In this document: positions 32,201-40,249 of the stretch, piece by piece
Layout of the letters: each line of letters starts with the position of its first letter
Numbering within the stretch: the stretch's first letter is position 1
Assembly (NCBI GenBank): GCA_965219565.1
Contig: OZ244780.1
Location: forward strand, 1,364,001-1,428,000
DNA length: 64,000 nt
Reading direction: 5' to 3'
Source of the DNA: DAOUJI01 sp965219565
Lineage (GTDB): Bacteria; Chloroflexota; Dehalococcoidia; Lucifugimonadales; JAGWBF01
The notes under the pieces: generated by a model
The model's database searches: none
Told to the model about the DNA's origin: nothing
Seen by the model: only the letters and a program-made list of their open reading frames with translations
Program-made: the position numbers and the translations under genes

Positions 32201-32783
32201 CCGGGTCTTGCGCCCACGTCTCCGGCGCTGGCGCTGCCGGACGTTCAGGAACAACGATAGTGATCAGATACCTGATGATTGTGACGCCATCCGGCGCCGT
32301 GACCGTAACCGTCACATCGTTCGAGCCGGTTTGCACGTCGAAGTCCACCGGACTGGCGCATCCCTTTGAAGAATGGAGCGATTGGTCGAAGGTGATACCA
32401 GGAAGGCTGTCCTCACGGTCGATGGCGAGGCTCGCTTGGGGCTGCGTAGGCCAGGCGCAGATGCTGCTTGACGTGAGATACGAGTCAAGCTCGACTGTCG
32501 CCTCATTGTCCTTGTCGAACGCAATGTTCCCGGAAGCTTCTTCGCCGGGGCCGGGATTGATGATGCTGAAGCCGTCGCCGCCGATGTGGACCTTGTGCAG
32601 CGTGGCGTCGTTGGAGGCCGTAGGCGTGGACGTGGGACTGGCGGAGTTGGTCGGAGCGGGCGTCTGGGCGAGTGCGACGCCGCTCGGAGAGACGGTAGTG
32701 AGCGCCAGCGCGATGACCGCCAGCAGAGCCAGCGCGGCGACGGGCCGGAGAATCGGACGCAGGTTTGGCAATTGGAATGTCAT
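26298..32783 (-). CDS. Giant exported LRR, cadherin-like and fibronectin type III protein
   Basis: This 2161-residue protein has an N-terminal signal sequence (to about residue 40) and a Ser/Thr/Pro spacer. A cadherin-like beta-sandwich follows (about 55-180). Then comes a beta-propeller-like region with GIWSDGETMWV-type repeats (190-480) and a cadherin-like domain (487-580). LRR block 1 (590-765; SLPEDVFDGLTSL units) and a second cadherin-like domain near 890 come next, then LRR block 2 (970-1305). The rest holds two copies of an Ig-like domain with DTDYIFRADV (about 1420-1545 and 1750-1865), four cadherin-like beta units of the PF12733 kind, and one fibronectin III domain (2068-2161). It is probably secreted and adhesive. 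I see no C-terminal anchor. No strong ribosome binding site precedes the ATG. Confidence 0.85.
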   Translation of the reverse strand: MTFQLPNLRPILRPVAALALLAVIALALTTVSPSGVALAQTPAPTNSASPTSTPTASNDATLHKVHIGGDGFSIINPGPGEEASGNIAFDKDNEATVELDSYLTSSSICAWPTQPQASLAIDREDSLPGITFDQSLHSSKGCASPVDFDVQTGSNDVTVTVTAPDGVTIIRYLITIVVPERPAAPAPETWAQDPVTREHTFITPYTNEALATGFTSANGSADRFWIASIRVEEELARLARVVVSIYDRETGEVDRGAGFNIGPCNGVPSTFKICEYGSFANPELWYGNGILWLTVEKHDSGHGNRHYLYAFQRTGSSWKLLSDKTIRLTHYDHISAGRDHPSGGIWSDGETMWVTGHHLRVYAYNMATGMRDRSEEFSVPGTRGKPPFLPYSVGSPAGLWSNGKTMWVEGAKRRIVYAFDLQTKARVPSRDFDIVRAPPPPSPYDLLTMITSGMWSDGSIIWVRQGLFNVAYDLPGTPPQFAALYAVEMESDSSEVPNLITVVAADADNDSITYAKAGDWPSRFGIDSTSGVISYTRGIGASVAPGEYELTVTADDGIDGTAETTVVVSVSGNSGICDRTPQVRDGILALLPNVSDCAAVTSSDLAGITGDLLLSDAGITALQDGDFSGLTSLKDLHLDNNDLTSLPEDVFDGLTSLQGLHMWNNDLTSLPEDVFDGLTSLRRLGLGSNQLASLPNGVFDGLTSLQRLYLYDNNLSDQPAGVFDGLSNLQLLRLDENNLSELPEGLFEGLSNLERLTLSGNPGAPFTLTAELEQQGDGAVAVKVAEGSPFDMDVGLSVEGGDLSGAAIKVEGGKTASDAITLTPAGNGHAQVVVSVESAEFDEDDYEGYDGIRIGVGDSLTLTSGTPLAMSGPVAADYAENGAAPVAAYAATGGEDNATITWSVSGDDGGDFSIGSAGELVFAAAPDYEAPADADADNVYSVTVQAFDGTNTGALDVTVTVTDLAGICGRTPQVRDGILALLPNVSDCELVTAEDLAGITGSLLLINKGITGLKSGDFQGLANLQELHLERNSLTALPADVFNGLASLNKLHLEHNSLTALPTDMFTRLPALKLLHLGENEFTALPADTFADAAGLERLILDNNHLLSLPEGVFDGLSKLKSLDLHHNKNADESKALSALPDGVLGDLVELEALLLHDNALTTLPGFERLGKLEELRLHDNALATLPEDAFNGLGKLEDLSLENNNLRTLPAGAFAGLVKLKDLSLENNNLRTLPAGAFAGLSSLESLYLYGNKLNALPGDVFEGLGALRVLALFDNKLRDLPDGLFEGLSSLNTVWFIGNTGTPFTLTPVLKQDRSTYEIAVRVAQGAPADMTITLSVSNGGVLSQHTVTIAAGSLASEGVTLSRSGTFSRVFTVSVDSAAFVDGGRDENGRERIDGFEIGQANPLSANLAPGQRGEEEERAESGPAAVIALSPPTAPVGAPIDVTMTFSNLESDSNTSDTDYIFRADVVGADQCEDRAGGYGLGVDRYMYQVDEDPEVRTGTISADCPAGAYTVRASISSPDNVELASATAGFTVNAPDQQPPEPASSDATLNGLTLSGVNIGTFASATTGYTASVANDVTQTTVTPTTNDGGASYVIKLDGAADEDGTVSLAVGSNAIAVKVTAEDGNTTRTYTVTVTRAAPSLSADATLRNLALSGIDFGAFDQATTGYTASVASDVRQTTVSPTTNDGGATYAIKLDGVADADGVIPLAVGTNVITVEVTAEDGSAVKTYKVTVTRAALTVSGPAVAIALSPSGPVDEGVEVTVTMSFANLESDSDTSDTDYIFRADVRNADGCVGGGMGNDRYMYKVDEDPEVRTGTISTSCAPGDYTVEVSISSPGNVKLASATAGFTVNAPDQQQPEPASTDATLSGLTLSDVTLAFASDTTRYTANVASDMDETTVTPTTNDGGASYVIKLDGVADEDGVIPLGVGGNVITVEVTAEDGNGTKTYTVSVTRAAPPLSTDAALSRLTLSGVDIGAFDPATTEYAANVDNDVTETTVTPTVSDDGAAYAVKLDGVADADGVIPLDVGRNVITVEVTAEDGNTATTYTVTVTRAALPPAVAPDSPDAPTGSLDGAGNASLDWNDVETATGYEVGLWWNGEWTTLPNDGAGLGVSISGSGATVTGLPTYWTVYYFRVRAVNEAGTSDWSPMSKLEL

Positions 32784-33678
32784 CTTCGTTCGTACGCTCT
32801 CTTTAGCATGGTTGGCCTGTCGTGACGCCGCCGGGCGCGCCCGGCGGCGTTGGGCGGCTGGGGGGCGGTTCGTGGATACGGCTTGCCGAGGTTCCCCGGC
32901 TCAGCGCCAATTCGCCGTCCGCTACGCAGATGGTCAGGGTCTGGGGAGATATGAAGTCGTTTTGGGCAGAGGTAGCCCAAGGGACCGTCAGGAACAGATC
33001 GGCGCCCCGAGCATTCGGACGCTCGGCAGTGCAGGTGGGGCAGGTGGGACAGGTGTGATCGAACCTATCGGACGGGGTTCTAAGGCTATCTAGGTGACGA
33101 AAACCGGGCGGGGGGGTCGAAGGATTGCGTTCGTCGAGACGCGGGTCCACGGCGGCGGATACCGCCGGTGCGCTCTCTGACGCTGCTGCAACTTGTATCC
33201 TATGCGGAAGGCAAGTCAATATGACCCCTCTAACGGGCAGACATAGGCCAAGCGCTCCGGGCAAGTGAAATCGGACGGCGCTTGAGCGCAGTAGATATTT
33301 TAGACTACCCATGTGAGTCCAGTGTGATGGTCAACCCCTATTACCGTGACGTTATTGTGAGTATTTGGCCCGGCTGGTACAATTGAGGCCAGTTGGCCGA
33401 GGGCGTCTCGAAGCCGGGCTCCGCATCCGGCCGGGCGCCTGACGACGTGGAGCCGGGTGGCGTCCGCAGTCCGGTCAGGGAGGGAAGATGAAGGAAGCAT
33501 GCGGGCTTTTGCGTTCCAGCAGGTCTATGCCCGTATCCGGGCCGTGCAGAGAGGACTAACTGACGTGGGTGCGCCACGAGAGTTAGCAGGATGTGGAAGA
33601 AGGGGTATCGTCGGTCACGCGTAGTCGGTCGAGCGTGTGATTGCGGCGGAGTGGTCGGTCAGGAGGTTGAAGCGGCGG
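32784..33678. other. Intergenic region upstream of the giant LRR gene
   Basis: No gene is supported; the open frames on both strands lack start sites and domain content. It should hold the promoter of the leftward LRR gene near 32800-33000, but I see no clear promoter. It also holds the right copy of the 33-bp direct repeat. Confidence 0.4.
33554..33586 (+). repeat. 33-bp direct repeat, right copy
   Basis: This is the partner of 25554-25586, with two A-to-G differences. Upstream of both copies are related stretches with CATGCGGGCTTTTGCGTT-like sequence. Confidence 0.7.
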
Positions 33679-33867
33679 CTAGGGACGTTTCAGAGGAGGA
33701 GTGGCGGGGTTTGGCAGGCCCCGCCGGTCATTTTGGGCATACTTCGCCCGTAGCCGCTCACGCCGGCTGAACCGCCTGGTCTGCTGAGGCGTCATCAACC
33801 TGGACATCCGAACCAGGTTGTACGCCGCAGCCTGTGAACTTCTCTCGGTCAGAACCGCACCATTCAT
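33679..33867 (-). pseudogene. Possible transposase C-terminal fragment
   Basis: A 62-codon frame includes RSSQAAAYNLVRMSRLMTP, which resembles the last helix of some IS transposases (AYNLVRxxxL), followed by a basic tail. It overlaps, on the other strand, the recombinase remnant at 33771-33956, so at most one of the two was the ancestral gene across the overlap. I give the recombinase reading more weight. Confidence 0.2.
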
Positions 33868-33956
33868 TTGACGGACTCAATCGACACGGAAAGCTTAAGT
33901 ACTCGTGGGCGGTCGATTTGGGTCCATTCAAGCTAGATCGGACTGCTAGACAATAG
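33771..33956 (+). pseudogene. Serine recombinase 3' remnant (copy 1)
   Basis: The frame ends HGKLKYSWAVDLGPFKLDRTARQ-stop. This matches the end of the remnant at 38639-39085 (FGKLRYSCVVELDATG-stop) in the GKLxYSxxVxLD pattern. A stop at 33768 closes it upstream, so only about 60 codons remain. It marks a past integration or excision event at the left side of the AbiE region. Confidence 0.5.
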
Positions 33957-34330
33957 CAAGCCCCACAAGACCCTGCAGGAGAGGGGTGGGGCCGTTGGGA
34001 ACGAGCGTGGCGCGCAACCAATGCACCAAACCCTGCTAGCCCGTCCGGATCTAAGCTGACCCATCCCGGATGTATAAGTGGGGCCAACGTGGACGGTATC
34101 TGCACCGTCTTCTAGCTTTGGCAGGGCAGCCTGTGAATCTCCCTTCGGCTCTTGGCTCGTCCACTGTCACCAGTTGGAGCGGAGGAACGCAACCTCCGGT
34201 CTCTCGCACCGACACTACAGTCAGCACGTAGCCGGACTACTCCGGCGCTACCGTCCTCGACGAGGACCCGTCCATGCTAACGACGGAGAGCAGATGCCTC
34301 CAACCTAACTATTTGAAATTACATCTAAGG

Positions 34331-34388
34331 TTGAATATCTTACATCGGCGTGGGAATAATCGTCTTCTGGTATACTACATGGTATACT
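34331..34388 (+). promoter_or_regulatory. Promoter region of the AbiE operon with repeated extended -10
   Basis: TGGTATACT occurs twice 12 bp apart, with TATACT at 34371-34376 and 34383-34388; each is an extended -10 box. An alternative pair is TTGAAT (34331) and AATAAT (34355) at 18-bp spacing. Transcripts from the TATACT boxes would start 5-17 bases before the ATG at 34400, so the message would be nearly leaderless. GTATAC is itself palindromic and could be an operator for the AbiEi antitoxin, since AbiEi proteins autoregulate. Confidence 0.45.
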
Positions 34389-34399
34389 GTAAGAGCATT

Positions 34400-35269
34400 A
34401 TGACATATTCTGCTAAGAGTTCTCTGGCTCCGGTGTATCACGAGAGCGGTCCGTTTGCTGGCGTGACCGGTCGACGGCGAAAGCAACTGATGACGCTCCA
34501 TCGGGCGTTCCACGGGCCGTTCGACTCGGCGCAAGCCGCATCGGTGCTCGACATCGATGTCGATCGTACACGCCGCCTGCTTGCAGCGCTAGCGGGTAGT
34601 GGCTGGCTTGCCCGTGTGCGAAGGGGCTGGTACATAGGTGTGCCCATAGATGCATCCGCGCCGGGGGAGTGGCGGGAAGACCCCTGGGTGGTTGCGGCAA
34701 CGCTCTTCTCTCCAGGCTACATCGGCGGGTGGAGCGCTGTTGAGCACTGGGGACTGACCGACCAGATCTTCAACGTTATCTACGTTGTTGTGGGACGTAA
34801 GGTAGCGCCAACCCGACAGACCTTACAGGGGACTGACTTCCTGATACGAACAGTGCCCGAGCGGGCGCTGTTCGGGACGCGCCGCGTCTGGCGTCAGAGC
34901 GTGGCGGTGAATGTGGCGGACCCGCATCGCACGGTGATTGACATTCTCGATGTCCCGGCCTCCGCAGGCGGTGTCCTGCACGCGTTCGAAGTCCTGCGGG
35001 CCTACTTCGAAAGCGAGCACGCCGACCAGGCAAAACTCCTGGAGTACGGCGACCGGCTCGATAGGGGCACAATGTTCAAGCGGCTAGGATATCTGGTGGA
35101 GAAAGCGGGTATCGCTGACGACGAGTTTGTGGAGGCGTGTCGCATCCGAATCACCAAGGGCGTGAGCCGCCTCGATCCCAGTGGATCACCAAAGGGGCGT
35201 ATCGTAGCTAGGTGGAACCTTCGCGTTAACACCTGGCGACTTGCCCCCGACAACGGGGATGGGCCGTGA
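34400..35269 (+). CDS. abiEi: AbiEi antitoxin (type IV toxin-antitoxin)
   Basis: The 289-residue protein starts at 34400 (MTYSAKSSLAPVYHESG); a longer frame from 34274 would run through the promoter. An N-terminal winged helix (about residues 28-75: FHGPFDSAQAASVLDIDVDRTRRLLAALAGSGWLARVRRGWY) fits the DNA-binding domain of AbiEi. The remaining part (DPWVVAATLFSPGYIGGWSAVEHWGLTDQ) is typical of this family. It represses its own operon and counters AbiEii. Its stop overlaps the GTG of abiEii (GTGA). Together they form an abortive-infection defence module; the GC is lower than in the element to the left. Confidence 0.85.
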   Translation: MTYSAKSSLAPVYHESGPFAGVTGRRRKQLMTLHRAFHGPFDSAQAASVLDIDVDRTRRLLAALAGSGWLARVRRGWYIGVPIDASAPGEWREDPWVVAATLFSPGYIGGWSAVEHWGLTDQIFNVIYVVVGRKVAPTRQTLQGTDFLIRTVPERALFGTRRVWRQSVAVNVADPHRTVIDILDVPASAGGVLHAFEVLRAYFESEHADQAKLLEYGDRLDRGTMFKRLGYLVEKAGIADDEFVEACRIRITKGVSRLDPSGSPKGRIVARWNLRVNTWRLAPDNGDGP

Positions 35270-36636
35270 TTACCCGCGCCGACATAAACGACCGCGTTCG
35301 CCTCTGGGGACTTCGTGAGGACGTAGTTGAGAAAGACTATGTTCTCGGCTGGGTCCTCTGGGGCATAGGCACGGATCAACAGCTGGATCGTTCTTGGGTG
35401 TTCAAAGGGGGAACATGCCTGAAGAAATGCTACATCGAGACTTACCGATTCTCGGAGGACCTTGACTTCACGGTGCTCGAAGATGGGCCTATTGAGCAGG
35501 CTGAGGTGCTTGAGGCAATCTCCCGTGTTCTGGATCGGGTAAACCAGGAGTCCGGTATTGATTTTGCGCTGATGCCTCCCGCTTATCAGAGTCGGCCCCT
35601 GGGTCCTTCGGCCGAAGTGCGTGTCTACTATCGGGGGCCCCGAAACACTCCCGGCCCGGCAAGGATCAAGTTCGACCTCACAATGGACGAGAAGGTGGTG
35701 TGTCCGCCAGTCCTGAGGTCGGTCAGCCATGACTACACCGATGCGTTGCCCCCGCCAGGGCAGGTCCGCTGCTACAGCTTTGAGGAAGTCTTCGCAGAGA
35801 AGCTGCGGGCCATGGGGGAACGTTCCCGCCCGCGGGACCTATACGACATAGTCAACCTCTTCCGCCGGCCTGACTTCCGCCCCTATGCCGGTCTCGTCCT
35901 CGAGGTTCTCAAGCAGAAGTGCGAGTCCAAAGGCGTATCCGTGCCCTCAGCCGAGGCTATTAGCGAGTCGCCGATGTTCGAGGAACTGAAGAGCGAGTGG
36001 GAGAACATGCTCGCGCACCAGTTGCGAGCCCTGCCGGCGTTTGACCACTTCTGGGCCGAGGTGCCGCGCATTTTCGCCTGGCTCAATGGTGCCGAACTAG
36101 CTGACGAGCTCGAACTCTGGCCTCTTGCCGAAGGCGAAGAATTTTGGGAACCACCTCATACATTCTGGACGTCGGGCCAGGGGAGTCGTCTGGAGCCTGT
36201 ACGGTTCGCTGCGGTCAACCGCCTGCTCGTAAACCTCGGCTACCGTCAACAACACCGACTGATTGAGCCGTATTCTCTGAGGCAGACGGGGGAAGGTAAC
36301 ATCCTCCTGCACGCCATCCGTGCAGATGGTGGAGGGAATAGGGCATACCGGGTTGATCGCATTGAGTCCGCAGAGGTAACGACTCACCCCTTTACACCAC
36401 GGTTCCTGGTCGAATTCCCTGCATCGGGAACGGTTCCTGCGCCACCCTCTCCGAGGCGACACGTCTCGCGGAGCGCAGGGGTGAGGCGATCGAACCGCCC
36501 GGAGTATGTCGTCCTCTGCGTTCTTTGCGAGAAGCGATTCCGACGCACCCGCCGGAGCACGCAACTGCGGCCACATAAAGATCCCAGCGGCTGGGACTGC
36601 CCAGGAAGGTCAGGTTACATGGAGAGTGTCGGATAG
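35266..36636 (+). CDS. abiEii: AbiEii nucleotidyltransferase toxin with extended C-terminus
   Basis: This 456-residue protein starts with GTG inside the end of abiEi. The nucleotidyltransferase motif is FKGGTCLKKCYIETYRFSEDLDFTV at about residues 45-69 (GG...D-x-D), and the supporting KxxR-type motif is EEVFAEKLRAMGERSRPRDLYD near 170-192. Typical AbiEii proteins are about 300 residues. Here the C-terminus adds a WYL-like segment (RLIEPYSLRQTGEGNILLHAI...RAYRVDRIESAEV, about 325-370) and then a zinc-finger-like end (YVVLCVLCEKRF...LRPHKDPSGWDCPGRSGY). Nucleotidyltransferase toxins of this family block growth by modifying tRNA or other targets. The additions could sense a phage signal. Confidence 0.85.
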   Translation: MITRADINDRVRLWGLREDVVEKDYVLGWVLWGIGTDQQLDRSWVFKGGTCLKKCYIETYRFSEDLDFTVLEDGPIEQAEVLEAISRVLDRVNQESGIDFALMPPAYQSRPLGPSAEVRVYYRGPRNTPGPARIKFDLTMDEKVVCPPVLRSVSHDYTDALPPPGQVRCYSFEEVFAEKLRAMGERSRPRDLYDIVNLFRRPDFRPYAGLVLEVLKQKCESKGVSVPSAEAISESPMFEELKSEWENMLAHQLRALPAFDHFWAEVPRIFAWLNGAELADELELWPLAEGEEFWEPPHTFWTSGQGSRLEPVRFAAVNRLLVNLGYRQQHRLIEPYSLRQTGEGNILLHAIRADGGGNRAYRVDRIESAEVTTHPFTPRFLVEFPASGTVPAPPSPRRHVSRSAGVRRSNRPEYVVLCVLCEKRFRRTRRSTQLRPHKDPSGWDCPGRSGYMESVG

Positions 36637-36796
36637 CTCCCCTGGAGTGGAACCTCCGGTAGGCTAAAAGATTGGCAGCGTGCAACCATCGTTTACGCGA
36701 GATCGTCCAAACGGTATCGCCGAAAGACCAATTCCAGATGACCTACATTAAAGAGAAGTCACTCGTCATTTTCGCCAGACCGGATGGAGAACTAGG

Positions 36797-38281
36797 ATGA
36801 GCGAGGTCTACAGGTCCAGAAGCACCAAACAGCTGTTGGAAGAACCGTACCAGGAACTTCAACGCCAGAGTATCTACTTTGCTAGCCCTGAGCAGCTGAA
36901 TGATCCCATGGAGGGCTTTCATGATTTTGTTTGGAGCGGAGACAAGATTGTTTGGACAAATCTATTCAAGCACTACCTGCACTGTCTTCATTGGGCCTAT
37001 CTACTTGTGACAATCTCTGGAGACGAGATCGCATTTGAAACTGATCAAATTCCTATAGCGGGCCGGTGGGATGAACCGCTGACTACTCAGATGAGTGAAT
37101 TGTTCAGTGAGATATGGAATAGAATATGCGATGAGCTTAGGCTCCCAGACTTAGTCAAAAAGATAGCAACCACTAGGGGTAAGGTTAGACACAATGAGCT
37201 TTTATTCTATCTCGACTGTATGCACCTTCAGGCTATAGAAAGAATTCAAGAGGTATATGTTGAGCGTGGACTCGCACCGGAGGCGGAGAGACAACAGGAT
37301 GAGAGGACCCTTAGTGAGTTCCTCTTAGCTGGCAGCAATTTCTTTGAGCTAATACCGCAGGTAGAAGCAGAGCATGAGAATTTCTCTGACGTTATGTTCT
37401 CGATCTCATATCAAATGAGAGTTGGGCAGCGACTCAGACACAGGTACAATCTCCGCTACGCGTCGTCTGAAACATCTCAGCGCAATAGGCAGTTTCTGCT
37501 ACTTGACTTCCCAACCATCTATGTGGAGCAACTTCATAAGCTCCTTTGGCCCCAATGGTATGCTGCTTGCTTTGCCCGGAGCTTTAACAACTCTTCATTA
37601 TGGGCAAACTATGCGAATAGTCATAAGGGCATATGCTTGATCTTCGATGCCGTCGAAACTAACGACGCGAGCACATTGGAACTGGAACATGTAACAGGCT
37701 GGAGCTCCGACGTCAGGAGTGGGAGCAATGAACATTGGGATTTTGCACCATTGTCATTTCAAGACGTCAGCTACTCCGCTAGGCCCGGTGAGATTGACTT
37801 CTTTCGGAATATCGGTATGCTGCCGATATCCGCACTCATGAAGCTGTGGTATGCCGATGAAGCAGGCAACATCTCTGAATGTGCGTCTCACGTTAAACCT
37901 GAGATGGATCTAGGACCTTGGCGTAAGGAACATTGGGCAGACTATGAGCGAGATATCATACTCAAGAGTAGAGATTGGGAGCATGAGCAAGAGTGTCGCC
38001 TAGTCCTACATGGACTGCTAGAAGATTCGTTAGACGACCGTCGTCGTACGCTGAAATACGGTTTCCATTCGCTAAAAGGCATCATTTTTGGAATTAGAAC
38101 TTCCGAAGAAGATAAGATAAAGATCATTGAGGTACTTTATAGGAAGTGCCAGGAAAACAATCGTGCTGACTTCAAGTTTTTCCAAGCATACTATTCCCCA
38201 GAGCACGGGGATATTCGGGAACATGAGATCTCGCTGAAGTTTGCCGACCTTAGCGAGGCCGGCAATAGTACTTCCGCCTAG
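36797..38281 (+). CDS. DUF2971-family protein
   Basis: This 494-residue protein carries the DUF2971 features: IYFASPEQLNDPMEGFHDFVW near residues 25-45 and WYAACFARSFNNSSLWANYANSHKGICLIFDA near 260-291 (Cys-Phe...Trp-x-x-Tyr-x-x-x-His-Lys-Gly). It is longer than most members, with a helical insertion (about 60-250). DUF2971 genes turn up in defence islands, but no activity is established. AT content is clearly higher than in its neighbours, a sign of recent transfer. It stands alone 160 bp after abiEii on the same strand. Confidence 0.75.
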   Translation: MSEVYRSRSTKQLLEEPYQELQRQSIYFASPEQLNDPMEGFHDFVWSGDKIVWTNLFKHYLHCLHWAYLLVTISGDEIAFETDQIPIAGRWDEPLTTQMSELFSEIWNRICDELRLPDLVKKIATTRGKVRHNELLFYLDCMHLQAIERIQEVYVERGLAPEAERQQDERTLSEFLLAGSNFFELIPQVEAEHENFSDVMFSISYQMRVGQRLRHRYNLRYASSETSQRNRQFLLLDFPTIYVEQLHKLLWPQWYAACFARSFNNSSLWANYANSHKGICLIFDAVETNDASTLELEHVTGWSSDVRSGSNEHWDFAPLSFQDVSYSARPGEIDFFRNIGMLPISALMKLWYADEAGNISECASHVKPEMDLGPWRKEHWADYERDIILKSRDWEHEQECRLVLHGLLEDSLDDRRRTLKYGFHSLKGIIFGIRTSEEDKIKIIEVLYRKCQENNRADFKFFQAYYSPEHGDIREHEISLKFADLSEAGNSTSA

Positions 38282-38414
38282 GATCATGTGACTTCCGTCC
38301 AATTCGACCTTGGCATCCTCGTTCCTCGGCGACGGTGTGCTGTACACCAGGCCGACCCGGCACAATCAATGCTTTACACCGCAAGCCTTGATGATGGTCC
38401 GGCACCATTGCCTC

Positions 38415-38573
38415 CTCCTTCGGCATCCGGTAGCCGCCACGGGGCTCGGTGAAGATGTAGGTAGGTTTGTCTGCGTCGTCGCTCAAGTTCCGGCGGAGGG
38501 TGCTTATGACGGTTCGCATGGGCCAAACGTCCGCGTCGAGATTCGTGTCCCACACCCTTGTAACAGACAGTCA
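38415..38573 (-). pseudogene. Response-regulator winged-helix fragment
   Basis: The frame reads RVWDTNLDADVWPMRTVISTLRR, then NLSDDADKPTYIFTEPRGGYRMPKEE. This is the second half of an OmpR/PhoB-type DNA-binding domain, with the recognition helix and the wing. A stop lies just upstream and the receiver domain is absent, so it is a truncated relic. The serine-recombinase remnant on the opposite strand starts close by, which suggests that an insertion cut the gene. Confidence 0.55.
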
Positions 38574-38638
38574 TAGGTCACCACTCGCCCGGCGTTTGCG
38601 CCGGTATCGACCCTCTCGATTCTCAGGAGAGCGAAGGG

Positions 38639-39085
38639 TTGGAGGAGCAGATCTCCCAGGCTGAGCGAGACCTGCGGAGCATCCAGACCAGAGAGGAACG
38701 CGCCATGACGCTGTTCGTTTCTGGGAGGATCACCAAGCGACTTGAGAACGTCCGGTCGAAGCTGGACGATTATCGTGCCTGGACGGCGAGCGGAACTGAG
38801 AAACTGCGGCTAAAGGAGGCTGTCTTCGCATGGGCGAGGGACGTCGGCCAGGGTTTGGACGAGTTGACCCCCGAGCAGCGAAAGGAGTTTCTGCAGATGG
38901 TCGTGGAAGAGATCATCGTCCACAGCAACGACAAAGTGGACGTCGCGCTAGCTATACCCATTGGGAATGAGCCCACCAAGGACGATCCTGTTGCCGGCAC
39001 ACCTGAATCATCTCCAGGGGTCAGACACAACAGTTTCGGAAAACTCAGGTACTCGTGCGTGGTCGAATTGGATGCAACCGGATAG
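38639..39085 (+). pseudogene. Serine recombinase 3' remnant (copy 2)
   Basis: The frame encodes a coiled coil (LEEQISQAERDLRSIQTREER, then ITKRLENVRSKLDDYR) and then LTPEQRKEFLQMVVEEIIVH and FGKLRYSCVVELD, the C-terminal coiled-coil and tail of large serine recombinases. The catalytic N-terminal domain and the zinc region are missing. There is no ribosome binding site. It shares its end with the shorter remnant at 33771-33956. Confidence 0.65.
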
Positions 39086-39186
39086 GCAAAGCGCATCGCT
39101 AGACGGATGTGCCCACCTGATATCCTTCCACCGGTCCTATCCTTGCCTGATGGTCGACCTTGCACGGTATGTGGTACCGACTCTTA

Positions 39187-39339
39187 GAGGGTGTTTCTAA
39201 ACGTGTTGCCGAACTCAAACAACCTGTCATGCTGAGGGCGAAGCCCGAAGCATCTCCTGACCAACCAACGCTGAGGGTCGTGAGATTCTTCGCCTGCGCT
39301 CCGCTCCGGCTCAGAATGACATGCTTCGGAAACACCCTC
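39187..39339. mobile_element. MITE, 153 bp
   Basis: Perfect 11-bp terminal inverted repeats, GAGGGTGTTTC and GAAACACCCTC, are each flanked by TTA (39184-39186 and 39340-39342), a 3-bp target duplication. Inside, a second inverted repeat (GTCATGCTGAG and CTCAGAATGAC) lies near the ends. No coding capacity is present, so it must be moved by a transposase in trans. Confidence 0.7.
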
Positions 39340-39744
39340 TTAGATATGGTTGCACAGCCCGCGAACCTGACCTTGACGGCCGGCCATACCATCTTCCGGA
39401 CTTGGCTGGGCATTCTCGGAACCGGCCAAAGCCGTGGCAAGAGTCATGGTCGTTCGGGGCTGAGGAACGAGACCTCCCACCTGTCAGTGCGGCGCCACGG
39501 GTCTTTTGGCCAGCCTCGCAACCGCCAGTTTCGCCTCAATTCGGATACATACTTCCGACCGAGGCCATGTGGGTATAGAGCCGGGCCTTCAAATGGCAGA
39601 TCCTGTGGGTACTAGGGAAAGGAGAATCTTGGCCAGCTTCCGCAGGTCGGATCCACCTCAAGAGCGTGTCCATCAGGGCATGGAGGTAGAGATTGAAGGT
39701 CCATGTAGACGCTGGTGATCAATGTCTGGTCCACAATAAAGACA

Positions 39745-39767
39745 GAGACCGCCTCAGGGGCGGTCTC
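39745..39767 (+). terminator. Perfect hairpin
   Basis: Arms GAGACCGCC and GGCGGTCTC form a 9-bp stem around TCAGG. There is no gene to assign it to, so it may be the terminator of a lost gene. Confidence 0.4.
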
Positions 39768-40249
39768 GACCCTACCGGCGAAGCGATAGGGGTGGTAACC
39801 AACGTTACCCAAAGCATCGGCGTATGTCAACTCAGAGAGATCGAGCCGGTCGCCAACTACCAGAGCGCAACCGACTCATAGGTCGCTATCCCGTCAGAGA
39901 CTTCACTATGGGGGACATGGGAATCTCGATCCCACCTCCACGACGATCTCCCTCCCGTCGGATACCCGTACTGGCTGAAACTGAACAGCACAGACTGATT
40001 CGTTGGCGGTCCACCAACCTCCGTGAGGCAGGGCACCCATTCATGTCCCGCAACAAGGAGGGCACACATGGACCCCCTTATAGGGTACAAGTGCTGTACA
40101 AACTTTAGGACGCTGGTCTGAGAGTACCTCAGCACGAAAGGCTGCTGTGGGATAGGGTTCACCCACTGTACAAAACCGAGAACCTTCGCTCTTTGGACAA
40201 AACCGACACGCAACAGTTAGGTGCTTGTCGACAGTCAATTTGGAGGCAG

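Larger units (their letters stand above)
39086..40249. other. Gene-poor decayed region
   Basis: Apart from the MITE (39187-39339) and one hairpin (39745-39767) I see no intact gene. The open frames on both strands lack starts and domains. The region looks like the decayed remains of an integration hot spot. Confidence 0.5.
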
